From NCBI RefSeq assembly GCF_008801605.1, contig NZ_VZPJ01000006.1:248001-312000 (forward strand): a DNA stretch of 64,000 bases, in the 5' to 3' direction. A model generated the notes under the pieces. That model made no database searches. It was not told where the DNA came from and was given only the letters and a program-made list of their open reading frames with translations. Position numbers and translations under genes: made by a program. Below, piece after piece: positions 36,847 through 45,768 of the stretch (positions are counted from its first letter, which is position 1; each line of letters begins with the position of its first letter). The stretch comes from Pseudomonas brassicacearum subsp. brassicacearum. GTDB taxonomy: Bacteria; Pseudomonadota; Gammaproteobacteria; Pseudomonadales; Pseudomonadaceae.

Positions 36847-37573
36847 CCCCTGCGCCGTCATACCGGTCTACAACCATGAAACCGCCATCTCGACGGTGGT
36901 CCAGGCGTTGCTCGCCAACGGCCTGCCCTGCGTGCTGGTGGATGACGCCAGCAGCCCGGCGTGTGCCGCCGTGCTCGATCGGCTGGCCGAGGGCGAGCGG
37001 GTTCATCTGGTCAGGCTGGCGGTCAACCAGGGCAAGGGCGGCGCGGTAATGACCGGCCTGCGCGAGGCTTCGCGCCTGGGTTTCAGCCACGCCTTGCAGG
37101 TGGACGCCGACGGGCAGCACGATCTAGGCGACGTGAAAGTCTTCATCGAACAATCCCGTGCCCACCCGGACGCGGTGATCTGTGGTTATCCGCGCTACGA
37201 CGCCAGCGTGCCGAAAGGTCGCCTGTACGCGCGCTACCTGACCCACGTGATGGTCTGGATCAACAGCCTGTCCTTGCAAATCCGCGACTCCATGTGCGGC
37301 TTTCGGGTCTATCCGCTGGCACCGACCCTGGCGCTGATCGACTCGGCCAATATCGGCAAGCGCATGGATTTCGATTCGGACATCCTCGTGCGCCTGGCCT
37401 GGCGCAATCAGCCGATGCACTGGCTGCACACGCGGGTCCACTACCCCCAGGACGGGGTCTCGCACTTTCGCCTGTTCCACGACAACGTGCTGATTTCCAG
37501 CATGCACACCCGGTTGTTCTTCGGCATGCTCGTGCGCTTTCCCCTGATTCTCTGGCGACGGTGGCGGGCATGA
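36833..37573 (+). CDS. Family 2 glycosyltransferase of the APE cluster
   Basis: A 246-residue GT-A fold glycosyltransferase (GT2). The N-terminus P-V-Y-N-H-E and V-D-D-A-S-S hold the nucleotide-binding Asp. D-A-D-G-Q-H is the DXD metal motif, and C-G-F-R-V-Y-P is the dolichol-phosphate-mannose-synthase-like loop. No membrane helices except a hydrophobic C-terminal stretch. It likely adds a sugar to the head group or lipid anchor. Start ATG 36833 follows GGGGGAAAGG; upstream frame extension to 36722 lies inside the fused ligase gene. Confidence 0.88.
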   Translation: MSMHNPCAVIPVYNHETAISTVVQALLANGLPCVLVDDASSPACAAVLDRLAEGERVHLVRLAVNQGKGGAVMTGLREASRLGFSHALQVDADGQHDLGDVKVFIEQSRAHPDAVICGYPRYDASVPKGRLYARYLTHVMVWINSLSLQIRDSMCGFRVYPLAPTLALIDSANIGKRMDFDSDILVRLAWRNQPMHWLHTRVHYPQDGVSHFRLFHDNVLISSMHTRLFFGMLVRFPLILWRRWRA

Positions 37574-38514
37574 GCCTTCAGCAAGACAAGCAACATTGGG
37601 CCGACCGCCAGGAGCGCGGCAGTTTCTGGCTGATGAAACTCACCGCAGTCGCCGCCAAGGTGCTCGGCCGGCGCTTGCTGACCCCGGTGCTGTACGGCAT
37701 CGTCCTGTACTTCTTCATTTTCGGCCGCAGCGCGCGCCAGGCGGCCTGGCAATATCAGCAGCGCCTGGCCGACTGGAGCGCACGTCCCGAGCTGCGCCCG
37801 ACCCGCTGGCGGGTGTTCGGGCAGTTCATGGCCTTTGCCGACTCCCTGCTGGACAAGCTCGACGTCTGGAACGGCAAGCTGAGCATCGACCAGATCGAAA
37901 TCGTCGATAAGGCGCTGCTGCGCAATCACTTGCGAGACACCCGCGGGCAAATGCTGGTGGGCGCGCACCTGGGCAACCTGGAAATGTGCCGGGCCCTGGC
38001 CGAGCTAGGCGAGAAAGTGACCATGAACGTGCTGGTGCACACCAAGCACGCCGAGCAGTTCAACCGTTTGCTGGGCGAAGCCGGTGCCACGCATCTGCGG
38101 CTGATCCAGGTCAGCGAGCTGGACCCGGTGATCATGTTGCAGTTGAGCGAACGCCTGGAGCGCGGCGAGTGGCTGGCAATTGCCGGCGACCGCGTACCGC
38201 TGCACGGCGGGCGCAGCGTGACCGTGGACTTCATGGGCCACCCGGCCGCCTTTCCCCAGGGCCCCTGGCTACTGGCCGGCCTGCTGAAATGCCCGGTCAA
38301 CCTGCTGATGTGCCTCAAGCACGAGGGGCGCTATCGCGTCACCCTCGAACCTTTCGCCGATGCCGTGGTGTGGAAACGCAACGACCGCGAGCAAGTGATC
38401 GCCCACTGGGCTGGCCGCTATGCCGAGCGTCTGGCGCAATACTGCCTCCAGGCCCCCCAACAGTGGTTCAACTTTTACCCTTTCTGGAAGACCGATGACG
38501 ATGCCCACTCTTGA
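37570..38514 (+). CDS. LpxL/HtrB-type lipid acyltransferase of the APE cluster
   Basis: A 314-residue acyltransferase of the lipid A biosynthesis (LpxL/LpxM) superfamily. One N-terminal membrane segment (V-L-Y-G-I-V-L-Y-F-F-I-F) precedes the G-A-H-L-G-N-L-E-M HX4D/E-type active site, the G-D-R-V-P-L-H-G-G-R block and the F-P-Q-G-P-W-L-L-A motif. With the PlsC-like enzyme it gives the operon two acyl-transfer steps, consistent with a lipid-linked pigment. It is coupled by ATGA to the glycosyltransferase gene and overlaps the lyase gene by 20 bp. Confidence 0.88.
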   Translation: MSLQQDKQHWADRQERGSFWLMKLTAVAAKVLGRRLLTPVLYGIVLYFFIFGRSARQAAWQYQQRLADWSARPELRPTRWRVFGQFMAFADSLLDKLDVWNGKLSIDQIEIVDKALLRNHLRDTRGQMLVGAHLGNLEMCRALAELGEKVTMNVLVHTKHAEQFNRLLGEAGATHLRLIQVSELDPVIMLQLSERLERGEWLAIAGDRVPLHGGRSVTVDFMGHPAAFPQGPWLLAGLLKCPVNLLMCLKHEGRYRVTLEPFADAVVWKRNDREQVIAHWAGRYAERLAQYCLQAPQQWFNFYPFWKTDDDAHS

Positions 38515-40039
38515 GCCGGTAACCTTCGGCGAACGCCCCTTGCGCATCGAAGATGTGCTGGCCCTGGCCAACCGTCAGGCACCGACGCAGTTGCAGGATG
38601 ACCCGGCGTTCCGCCAGCGCATCGCCAAGGGTGCGCAATTCCTCGATTCCTTGCTGGACAAGGAAGGCGTTATCTACGGCGTGACCACCGGTTACGGCGA
38701 CTCCTGCGTGGTGGCCGTGCCGTTGCACCACGTCGAGGCCCTGCCGCGTCACCTGTACACGTTCCACGGCTGCGGCCTGGGCAAGCTGCTCGACGCCCAG
38801 GCCACCCGTGCGGTGCTGGCGGCGCGTCTGCAGTCGCTGTGCCACGGCGTGTCGGGGGTGCGGGTGGAACTGCTGGAACGCCTGCAGGCCTTTCTCGAAC
38901 ACGACATCCTGCCGCTGATTCCGGAAGAAGGCTCGGTGGGCGCCAGCGGTGACCTGACGCCGCTGTCCTACGTTGCCGCAACGCTGTCGGGCGAGCGGGA
39001 AGTGATGTTCCGTGGCGAACGGCGCCTGGCCGCCGATGTGCACCGCGAACTGGACTGGACCCCGCTGGTGCTGCGGCCCAAGGAGGCCCTGGCGCTGATG
39101 AACGGCACCGCCGTGATGACCGGCCTGGCCTGCCTGGCCTTCGCCCGCGCCGACTACCTGCTGCAACTGGCGACGCGCATCACCGCGCTGAACGTCGTCG
39201 CCCTGCAAGGCAACCCGGAACACTTCGACGAACGCCTGTTCGCCGCCAAGCCGCACCCGGGGCAGATGCAAGTCGCCGCGTGGCTGCGCAAGGACCTGGC
39301 GATCGACGCTCCAACCGCGCCGCTGCATCGCCTGCAGGACCGCTATTCCCTGCGCTGCGCGCCCCATGTGCTTGGGGTATTGGCCGACAGCCTGGGCTGG
39401 CTGCGCGCGTTCATCGAAACCGAACTCAACAGTGCCAACGACAACCCGATCATCGACGCCGAAGCCGAGCGCGTGCTGCACGGCGGGCATTTCTACGGTG
39501 GGCATATCGCCTTCGCCATGGACAGCCTGAAGAACCTGGTGGCCAACGTCGCCGACTTGCTGGACCGCCAGCTCGCGCTGCTGGTGGACGAGCGCTACAA
39601 CCATGGCCTGCCAAGCAACCTGTCCGGCGCCAGCGCCGACCGGGCGATGCTCAACCATGGCTTCAAGGCCGTGCAGATCGGCACCAGTGCCTGGACCGCC
39701 GAAGCCCTGAAAAACACCATGCCGGCCAGCGTGTTCTCGCGTTCCACCGAGTGCCACAACCAGGACAAGGTGAGCATGGGCACCATCGCCGCCCGCGACG
39801 CCATCCGCGTACTGGAGCTGACCGAACAAGTCGCCGCCGCCACCTTGCTGGCCGCCAACCAGGGCGTGTGGCTGCGCAGCCGTGCCGAAGACGCCCGCCC
39901 ACTGCCACCGGCCCTGGCCGCCATGCACGAGCAACTGGCCGAGGATTTCCCGCCAGTGATCGAGGACCGCGCCCTGGAAGGTGAACTGCGCCTGTGCCTG
40001 CAACGCATCGCCAACCAACACTGGAGGCTGCATGCGTAA
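38495..40039 (+). CDS. MIO-type aromatic amino acid ammonia-lyase (HAL/TAL/PAL family)
   Basis: A 514-residue lyase that removes ammonia from an aromatic amino acid to give an aryl acrylate, here probably the aryl starter. The autocatalytic MIO cofactor triad A-S-G (150-152, in V-G-A-S-G-D-L-T-P-L-S-Y) is intact, as are Y-G-V-T-T-G-Y-G, N-D-N-P (active site) and Q-D-R-Y-S-L-R-C-A-P. The substrate-selectivity dyad reads F-H (L-Y-T-F-H-G-C-G), unlike canonical HAL (S-H), TAL (H-L) or PAL (F-L). Start ATG 38495, with an alternative at 38501. It overlaps the preceding gene by 20 bp and the next by 8 bp. Confidence 0.92.
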   Translation: MTMPTLEPVTFGERPLRIEDVLALANRQAPTQLQDDPAFRQRIAKGAQFLDSLLDKEGVIYGVTTGYGDSCVVAVPLHHVEALPRHLYTFHGCGLGKLLDAQATRAVLAARLQSLCHGVSGVRVELLERLQAFLEHDILPLIPEEGSVGASGDLTPLSYVAATLSGEREVMFRGERRLAADVHRELDWTPLVLRPKEALALMNGTAVMTGLACLAFARADYLLQLATRITALNVVALQGNPEHFDERLFAAKPHPGQMQVAAWLRKDLAIDAPTAPLHRLQDRYSLRCAPHVLGVLADSLGWLRAFIETELNSANDNPIIDAEAERVLHGGHFYGGHIAFAMDSLKNLVANVADLLDRQLALLVDERYNHGLPSNLSGASADRAMLNHGFKAVQIGTSAWTAEALKNTMPASVFSRSTECHNQDKVSMGTIAARDAIRVLELTEQVAAATLLAANQGVWLRSRAEDARPLPPALAAMHEQLAEDFPPVIEDRALEGELRLCLQRIANQHWRLHA

Positions 40040-40457
40040 CCAAGGTGTCTTGCACGTCGACACGCAGGTCGTGGTGCCATTTTTCGATGTCGATTCGATG
40101 AACGTGGTCTGGCACGGCCACTACGTCAAATACCTGGAAGTGGCCCGCTGCGCCTTGCTCGACCTGATCGGCCACAACTACAACGACATGCTCGAATCCG
40201 GCCACGCATGGCCGATCATCGACCTGCAACTGCGCTACGTGCGCAGCGCCATGTTCGGCCAGGCCCTGACCGTGCGCGCCAGCCTGGTGGAGTGGGAAAA
40301 CCGGCTGAAGATCAATTACCTGATCAGCGACGCAACCACCGGCGACCGCTTGACCCGTGCCAGTTCGGTGCAAGTGGCCGTGGACCTCGCCAGTCGCGAA
40401 ATGCTGCTGGCCTCGCCCCGGGTCTTTGTCGAAGCCGTGGAAAGGAAACTGCCATGA
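40032..40457 (+). CDS. Hotdog acyl thioesterase (4HBT/YbgC-like)
   Basis: A 141-residue hotdog-fold thioesterase. The family active-site region D-V-D-S-M-N-V-V-W-H-G-H-Y-V-K-Y-L-E resembles 4-hydroxybenzoyl-CoA/YbgC thioesterases (Asp near the strand end and W-x-x-H/Y). It may release a starter or finished acyl chain from CoA or ACP. Start ATG 40032 overlaps the lyase stop region; the stop overlaps the next start as ATGA. Confidence 0.85.
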   Translation: MRNQGVLHVDTQVVVPFFDVDSMNVVWHGHYVKYLEVARCALLDLIGHNYNDMLESGHAWPIIDLQLRYVRSAMFGQALTVRASLVEWENRLKINYLISDATTGDRLTRASSVQVAVDLASREMLLASPRVFVEAVERKLP

Positions 40458-41047
40458 AGCGCCTGTCAGCCTGGCTGTTGCTGTGCTGCCTGGCACCCGT
40501 GGCCCAGGCGTTCGACTTGCAACAGTTGAGCGACCAACTGGCCCGCCCGGAAGTGATCCACGGGCAGTTCATCCAGGAAAAACACCTGCGCGCCCTGCCC
40601 CAGCCCCTCACCAGCAAGGGACGCTTCGTGCTGGCGAAAAACCACGGGCTGCTGTGGCTGCTGCAAACCCCGCTGCAACAGGACTACCGCATCACCGCCC
40701 AGGGCATCGCCCGGCGAGACGGTAACGCCTGGCAGATGCTGCCGAACAAGAGCGCCGGCGCCGAGCAGAACCGCTTGTTCCTGGCGGTATTGCAAGGAGA
40801 CAGCACAGGCCTGCAACGGGATTTCGAACTGAGCCTGTCGGGCGAGCCGCAACAATGGAAGCTCACCCTGACCCCGCGGTCGGTGCTGCTCAAACAGGTT
40901 TTCAACCAGATCAACATCGACGGCGGCGAACTGGTGCAGCGCATCGAACTGCTGGAAACCCAAGGCGACAGTACCGTGCTGCGCATGCAGGACAGCAACA
41001 GCGCACAACCCTTGAGCGAAGCGGAGCAACATGATTTTGCCGAGTGA
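40454..41047 (+). CDS. LolA-like periplasmic lipid carrier of the APE cluster
   Basis: A 197-residue exported protein. The signal peptide (M-K-R-L-S-A-W-L-L-L-C-C-L-A-P-V-A-Q-A) is cleaved at about residue 19. The rest shows the LolA-like half-barrel pattern: H-G-Q-F-I-Q-E-K, K-G-R-F-V-L-A-K, W-L-L-Q-T-P. It could ferry the lipid-linked aryl polyene across the periplasm to the outer membrane, by analogy with LolA and lipoproteins. It overlaps the MMPL exporter gene by 17 bp. Confidence 0.85.
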   Translation: MKRLSAWLLLCCLAPVAQAFDLQQLSDQLARPEVIHGQFIQEKHLRALPQPLTSKGRFVLAKNHGLLWLLQTPLQQDYRITAQGIARRDGNAWQMLPNKSAGAEQNRLFLAVLQGDSTGLQRDFELSLSGEPQQWKLTLTPRSVLLKQVFNQINIDGGELVQRIELLETQGDSTVLRMQDSNSAQPLSEAEQHDFAE

Positions 41048-43370
41048 ACGGATGCTGCCCCGGCTGTTTCTGATCCTGCTGCTGGCAGTGCTCGCGCTCG
41101 CCGGTTGGCAATGGCGTAACGGCGCGCCGCTGTCGGCCAATCTCATGGAGCTGGTGCCGGGCACGTCGCCCGATGCCCTGGAGCTCATCGCCGAACAACG
41201 CATGCAGGAGCCGCTCAACCGCGAAGTGCTGGTGCTGGTCGGTCACACCGATCGCCAGCAAGCCATCGCCCTGGCGCAAACCCTCGGCGAGCAATGGCAG
41301 GCCAGCGGTCTGTTCGACAAGGTGCAATGGACGTTGCAGGCCGACTTGCCGGCGCTGCGCGCGCAATTGCTCAACGGGAGGCTGGCGATGCTCTCGGCGG
41401 CGGACCGGGAGCAATTGATCGAGCAGCCCCAGGCATTCATCCAACAACGGGTGCAGGCTCTGTTCGATCCGTTCAGCGGCTTCAGCCTGGTGCCGAACCA
41501 GGACGACTGGCTGGGCCTGACCGGGCGCATCCAGAACAGCCAGCCACAGCGCGGCGCGATAAAGTTCGACATCGGCAGCGGTGCGTTGGTCGCCGATGCC
41601 GACGGTAAAAGCTGGGTGATGCTGCGGGCCCGCGCCCAGGGCAACGCCTTCGACATGAACCTGCCGCTGCAAGTGGCCGAGCTGCTGCAACGCAGCCGCG
41701 ACCAGGCGAACCAGGCCCAAGGTCAACTGCTGGCGGCCAGTGGCCTGCTGTACGCCGCCAGCGGCCAGCAACAGGCGTCCCGGGAAATCACCTGGGTCGG
41801 CGGTGGCGCGACCGTCGGCATCTTGCTGCTGCTGTTGCTGGCCTTCCGGCGCCTGCGCGTATGGCTGGCGTTCGTGCCGGTGCTGGTGGGCGTGCTGTTT
41901 GGCGCGGTGGCCTGCGTGGCCTTGTTTGGCCGCATGCATGTCATGACCCTGGTCCTGGGTTCCAGCCTGATTGGCGTAGCCGTGGACTACCCGCTGCACT
42001 ACCTGTCCAAGAGCTGGAGCCTGAAGCCCTGGCGCAGCTGGCCGGCCTTGCGCCTGACCCTGCCGGGGCTGAGCCTGAGCCTTGTGACCACCTGCATCGG
42101 CTACCTGGCCCTGGCCTGGACGCCGTTCCCGGCCCTGACCCAGATCGCGATTTTTTCCGCCGCCGGGCTGGTGGGTGCCTACCTGAGCGCCGTCTGCCTG
42201 CTGCCGGCGCTGCTCAAGGGCGCAGAGTTGCGCCCCGCCCAATGGCCGCTCCAGGTCTGCCAATACCTGCTCAAGGCCCGCGAAGCCCTGCTGAAACGGG
42301 TACGCACGCCGGTCCTGCTGATGTTGTTGCTGACGTTCTGCGCGGGTGGGCTCTGGCACCTGACCACGAAAAACGACATCCGCCAGTGGATCGGCACGCC
42401 CCAGCACCTTACCGACGAAGCCCGCGACATCGCGCGCATCACCGGTTTCCAGCCCACCAGTCAGTTCTTCCTGATCCGCGCCGACGATCAATCCCAACTG
42501 CTGGAGCGCCAGACCGCCCTCAACGAGCGGCTGGATCAGTTGATCGGCCTGGAAAAGCTCCAGGGCTACCTGTCGCTGAACCAACTGGTCAGTCCGCCCG
42601 CCGAACAGCAGAAAGTGCGTGAGGCCCTGGCCCGCTTGCCAGCCTTCTGGCAACCGCTGCTGGACCTGGGCGTCCCGGTCGCTGCGCTGCAAGCAGAGCT
42701 GGAGCAATTACAGGCCCTGCCAGTGACCGACATTGACGCCGCGCTGGTCGGTCCGTTGGCCGAGCCGTATCGCACACTCTGGCTCGGACCAACAGCGCAA
42801 GGCGTTGCGGCGGTGGTCAGCTTGCAAGGTTTGAACGATGCGACGCTGCTGCGGGTACAGGCGGTGGATCTGCCAGGCGTACAACTGGTGGATCGCCTGG
42901 GCGACCTGAACCGAGTCTTCGCCGCCACGCAGGTCAGCGCCGCCGAGTTGAAACTGGCCTCCTGCGTGCTGATTGTGCTGGTGCTGATCTGGCCGTTTGG
43001 TGTCGGCGGCGCCTTGCGCATCGTGGCATTGCCGTTGCTGGCCGCACTGTGCAGCCTGGCGAGCCTCGGCTGGCTGGGACAGCCACTGACCTTGTTCAGC
43101 CTGTTCGGCCTGTTGCTGGTGACGGCCATCGGCGTCGACTACGCGATCCTGATGCGCGAGCAGATCGGCGGTGCCGCCGTGAGCCTGCTGGGCACGTTCC
43201 TGGCGGCGGTCACCACCTGGCTGTCGTTCGGCCTGCTGGCGCTGTCCAGCACACCGGCGGTGAGCAACTTCGGCCTGGCGGTGAGCCTGGGGCTGGCCTT
43301 CAGCTTCATGTTGGCGCCGTGGGCGGGACATCAAGCCCACGCGGCGACGGTCCCGGAGCCCGCCCAATGA
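41031..43370 (+). CDS. MMPL/RND-family lipid exporter of the APE cluster
   Basis: A 779-residue inner-membrane transporter with two halves, each with an N-terminal helix, a periplasmic porter loop (~40-230 and ~430-620) and a cluster of five to six membrane helices. G-S-S-L-I-G-V-A-V-D-Y-P-L-H-Y and T-A-I-G-V-D-Y-A-I-L-M-R carry the Asp-Tyr pairs that relay protons in MMPL transporters. It is expected to lift the lipid-linked product from the inner membrane for the LolA-like carrier. Start ATG 41031; an in-frame ATG at 41052 is also possible. It is coupled by ATGA to the next gene. Confidence 0.9.
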   Translation: MILPSERMLPRLFLILLLAVLALAGWQWRNGAPLSANLMELVPGTSPDALELIAEQRMQEPLNREVLVLVGHTDRQQAIALAQTLGEQWQASGLFDKVQWTLQADLPALRAQLLNGRLAMLSAADREQLIEQPQAFIQQRVQALFDPFSGFSLVPNQDDWLGLTGRIQNSQPQRGAIKFDIGSGALVADADGKSWVMLRARAQGNAFDMNLPLQVAELLQRSRDQANQAQGQLLAASGLLYAASGQQQASREITWVGGGATVGILLLLLLAFRRLRVWLAFVPVLVGVLFGAVACVALFGRMHVMTLVLGSSLIGVAVDYPLHYLSKSWSLKPWRSWPALRLTLPGLSLSLVTTCIGYLALAWTPFPALTQIAIFSAAGLVGAYLSAVCLLPALLKGAELRPAQWPLQVCQYLLKAREALLKRVRTPVLLMLLLTFCAGGLWHLTTKNDIRQWIGTPQHLTDEARDIARITGFQPTSQFFLIRADDQSQLLERQTALNERLDQLIGLEKLQGYLSLNQLVSPPAEQQKVREALARLPAFWQPLLDLGVPVAALQAELEQLQALPVTDIDAALVGPLAEPYRTLWLGPTAQGVAAVVSLQGLNDATLLRVQAVDLPGVQLVDRLGDLNRVFAATQVSAAELKLASCVLIVLVLIWPFGVGGALRIVALPLLAALCSLASLGWLGQPLTLFSLFGLLLVTAIGVDYAILMREQIGGAAVSLLGTFLAAVTTWLSFGLLALSSTPAVSNFGLAVSLGLAFSFMLAPWAGHQAHAATVPEPAQ

Positions 43371-44524
43371 TGACCCTGCTGTTCTGGCTCATGGCCCTGG
43401 GGCTGTTCGCAGTCGCCACACGCCTGGGCGCTCGCTTCGGGTTGATCCCGATTGTCAGCCAGTTGTTGCTGGCGACCTTCGGCCTGCCGCTGCTGATGTA
43501 TTTCTGGATCGAACCGGGCTGGCAACTCAGCGGCGTACAACTGGTATCGCCGGTGTGGCTAAAGAACCTCTACAGCCTCGCGTTCGCGCTGTTGCTGGGG
43601 CACATCCTCAGCGACGTGATCGACCTGCGCCTGGACCGCCAGAGCATGAAAATCGCCCTGCCAAGCTTCGTCGTTCCATTCGCCTGCGGTCTGGCGACAG
43701 CGTTCTGGCTGCTGCCGCCCCAGCCCTGGATCAGCTCCCTGGCGGTGGGACTGCTGTTTGCGATCACGGCGATCCCGGTGCTGTACCTGTACCTGCGTCA
43801 CATCGACTACCCACCCGCCGCCACCCGGCGACTGGTGCAAACGGCGATCCTGATCGACCTGGCCTGCTGGAGCCTGTTCGGCCTGGCGCAGGGCAGCCTC
43901 CACCTGGGCAGCCTGCTGTTGCCGTTGGCCGGCGCCTGTGTGCCGTTGCTGTTGCGCCTGGTTGGCCTGCGCCAGCCATTGTTGTACAGCGGTGTGTTCT
44001 TTGCCCTGCTGGTGGTGGCCGAGCACTACCGGCTCAATGCACTGATCGTCGGCATTGGTTATCTGCTGTGCATGGCCGCGCTCAAAGTGCCCTTGAGGCT
44101 GCCGCTCAATATCGCCTGGATGCAGGGCTTGCAGACATACCTGGCGATCCCGCTGATCCTCACGTTCGGCATTGTGCAGATCGACGTGCACAGCGCCATG
44201 AGCAGCCTCGACTGGGTGCAATTGACGGCGTTGCTGCTGTTGCCCATTGCCAGCAAACTGCTGGGCAACTGGCTGGGCCTGGGTTGGGCCGCCGCGTCAT
44301 TCGCCGGCGCCAGTCGCTGGCGCGAAAGTGTCCTGCTGAACATTCGCGGCTTGAGTGAAATCGTCTTCCTCAATCTGCTCTTGCAACAACAGCTCATCAG
44401 CCCCGCGTTGTACTTCACGCTGATGCTGATGGGACTGATCGCCACATTGCTGCCGGCCGTGACCGGTTTCCACCGTATTCCCTCGATTGCCGTCCCGGCC
44501 AGGAGCTCCAGTGCCAACAGTTGA
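43367..44524 (+). CDS. CPA2-like cation:proton antiporter-type membrane protein
   Basis: A 385-residue protein with roughly 11-12 membrane segments, resembling Na+/H+ exchanger (CPA2) proteins but shorter and without a C-terminal regulatory domain. A helix holding G-L-L-F-A-I-T-A-I-P-V-L and a later I-R-G-L-S-E-I-V-F-L-N helix fit the antiporter fold, and A-I-L-I-D-L-A-C-W carries a buried Asp that could be the cation site. Its role in the pathway is unclear. I do not recall it from the E. coli APE cluster. Coupled by ATGA to the exporter gene. Confidence 0.7.
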   Translation: MMTLLFWLMALGLFAVATRLGARFGLIPIVSQLLLATFGLPLLMYFWIEPGWQLSGVQLVSPVWLKNLYSLAFALLLGHILSDVIDLRLDRQSMKIALPSFVVPFACGLATAFWLLPPQPWISSLAVGLLFAITAIPVLYLYLRHIDYPPAATRRLVQTAILIDLACWSLFGLAQGSLHLGSLLLPLAGACVPLLLRLVGLRQPLLYSGVFFALLVVAEHYRLNALIVGIGYLLCMAALKVPLRLPLNIAWMQGLQTYLAIPLILTFGIVQIDVHSAMSSLDWVQLTALLLLPIASKLLGNWLGLGWAAASFAGASRWRESVLLNIRGLSEIVFLNLLLQQQLISPALYFTLMLMGLIATLLPAVTGFHRIPSIAVPARSSSANS

Positions 44525-45758
44525 AATGGAACGTCGACAGGTCGTCATCATCGGCGCAGGCCCTTCCGGCGCCATCGCAGCCGCGCTGCTCAAGCGCAAG
44601 GGCCACGATGTGCTGGTCATCGAGCGCCAGCATTTCCCCCGGTTCTCCATCGGTGAGAGCCTGTTGTCCCATTGCCTGGATTTCGTCGAAGAAGCCGGCA
44701 TGCTCGACGCGGTGAATGCCGCCGGGTTCCAGCGCAAGAACGGCGCCGCATTTGCCTGGGGCGAGCGCTACAGCGCCTTCGATTTCGGCGATACCTTCAG
44801 CAATGGCAAACCCACGACCTTCCAGGTACAACGCGCCGACTTCGACAAGTTGCTGGCCGACCAGGCCGCCCTGCAAGGCGTGGAGATCCGCTACGGCCAA
44901 GCGATCACCAGCGCCGACTTCAGCCTCGCCAAGCCACGACTGGGCGTGCAGCGCGAAGATGGCAGCGAGTACTGCGTCGAGGCCGACTTCGTGCTCGATG
45001 CCAGCGGCTATGGCCGTGTTCTGCCGCGCCTGCTGGACCTTGAAGCACCGTCGAATTTCCCGGTGCGCCAGGCGGTGTTCACGCACATCGAGGATCGCAT
45101 CGACGCCCCGGCGTTCGATCGAGAAAAGATCCTGATCACCACCCACCCGAGCAAACGCGACGTGTGGTTCTGGACCATTCCGTTCAGCGGCGGGCGCTGC
45201 TCGGTGGGCGTGGTCGCGGCGGCGGAACATTTCGCCGGCCGCACCGACGACCTCGATGCCTGCCTGCGCAGTTTCATCGATGAAACCCCAAGCCTGGCCG
45301 GCGTGCTGCAGAACGCCGTGTGGGATACCCCGGCGCGGACCATCGGCGGCTACTCGGCCAACGTCAAGACCCTGCACGGCCAAGGCTTCGCCCTGCTGGG
45401 CAACGCTGCGGAATTCCTCGACCCGGTGTTTTCCTCCGGCGTGACCATTGCCATGCGCTCGGCGAGCATGGCCGCCGCTGTGCTCCACCGGCAGTTGCAA
45501 GGTGAAAGCGTGGATTGGCAAAGCGAGTTCGCCGAGCCGCTCAAGCGCGGCGTCGACACCTTCCGCTGCTATGTCGAGGGCTGGTACGCCGGCACCTTCC
45601 AGGACGTGATTTTCTACACCGAAGGTTCGGACGACATCCGCCGCATGATCAGCTCGATCCTGGCAGGCTACGCCTGGGATCAGCGCAATCCGTTTGTCAG
45701 CGAGCCCAAGCGGCGCCTGCGCATGCTCTCGGAAATCTGCGCGAGCCCGGCGCCATGA
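44511..45758 (+). CDS. Flavin-dependent halogenase-like FAD protein of the APE cluster
   Basis: A 415-residue FAD protein. It has the GXGXXG dinucleotide fold (I-I-G-A-G-P-S-G, 13-20), a G-E-S motif at 48-50, Lys76 in G-F-Q-R-K-N-G-A-A-F-A-W-G, and W-F-W-T-I-P (219-224), which fits the WxWxIP halogenase signature. F-L-D-P-V-F-S-S-G-V, also typical of flavin-dependent halogenases, follows. Lys76 matches the catalytic lysine segment of phenol/pyrrole halogenases. It may chlorinate or brominate the aryl head, or be a non-halogenating relative. GTG 44511 (GGAG upstream) is preferred over ATG 44526. Confidence 0.8.
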   Translation: MPTVEMERRQVVIIGAGPSGAIAAALLKRKGHDVLVIERQHFPRFSIGESLLSHCLDFVEEAGMLDAVNAAGFQRKNGAAFAWGERYSAFDFGDTFSNGKPTTFQVQRADFDKLLADQAALQGVEIRYGQAITSADFSLAKPRLGVQREDGSEYCVEADFVLDASGYGRVLPRLLDLEAPSNFPVRQAVFTHIEDRIDAPAFDREKILITTHPSKRDVWFWTIPFSGGRCSVGVVAAAEHFAGRTDDLDACLRSFIDETPSLAGVLQNAVWDTPARTIGGYSANVKTLHGQGFALLGNAAEFLDPVFSSGVTIAMRSASMAAAVLHRQLQGESVDWQSEFAEPLKRGVDTFRCYVEGWYAGTFQDVIFYTEGSDDIRRMISSILAGYAWDQRNPFVSEPKRRLRMLSEICASPAP

Positions 45759-45768
45759 GTCAGCAACC

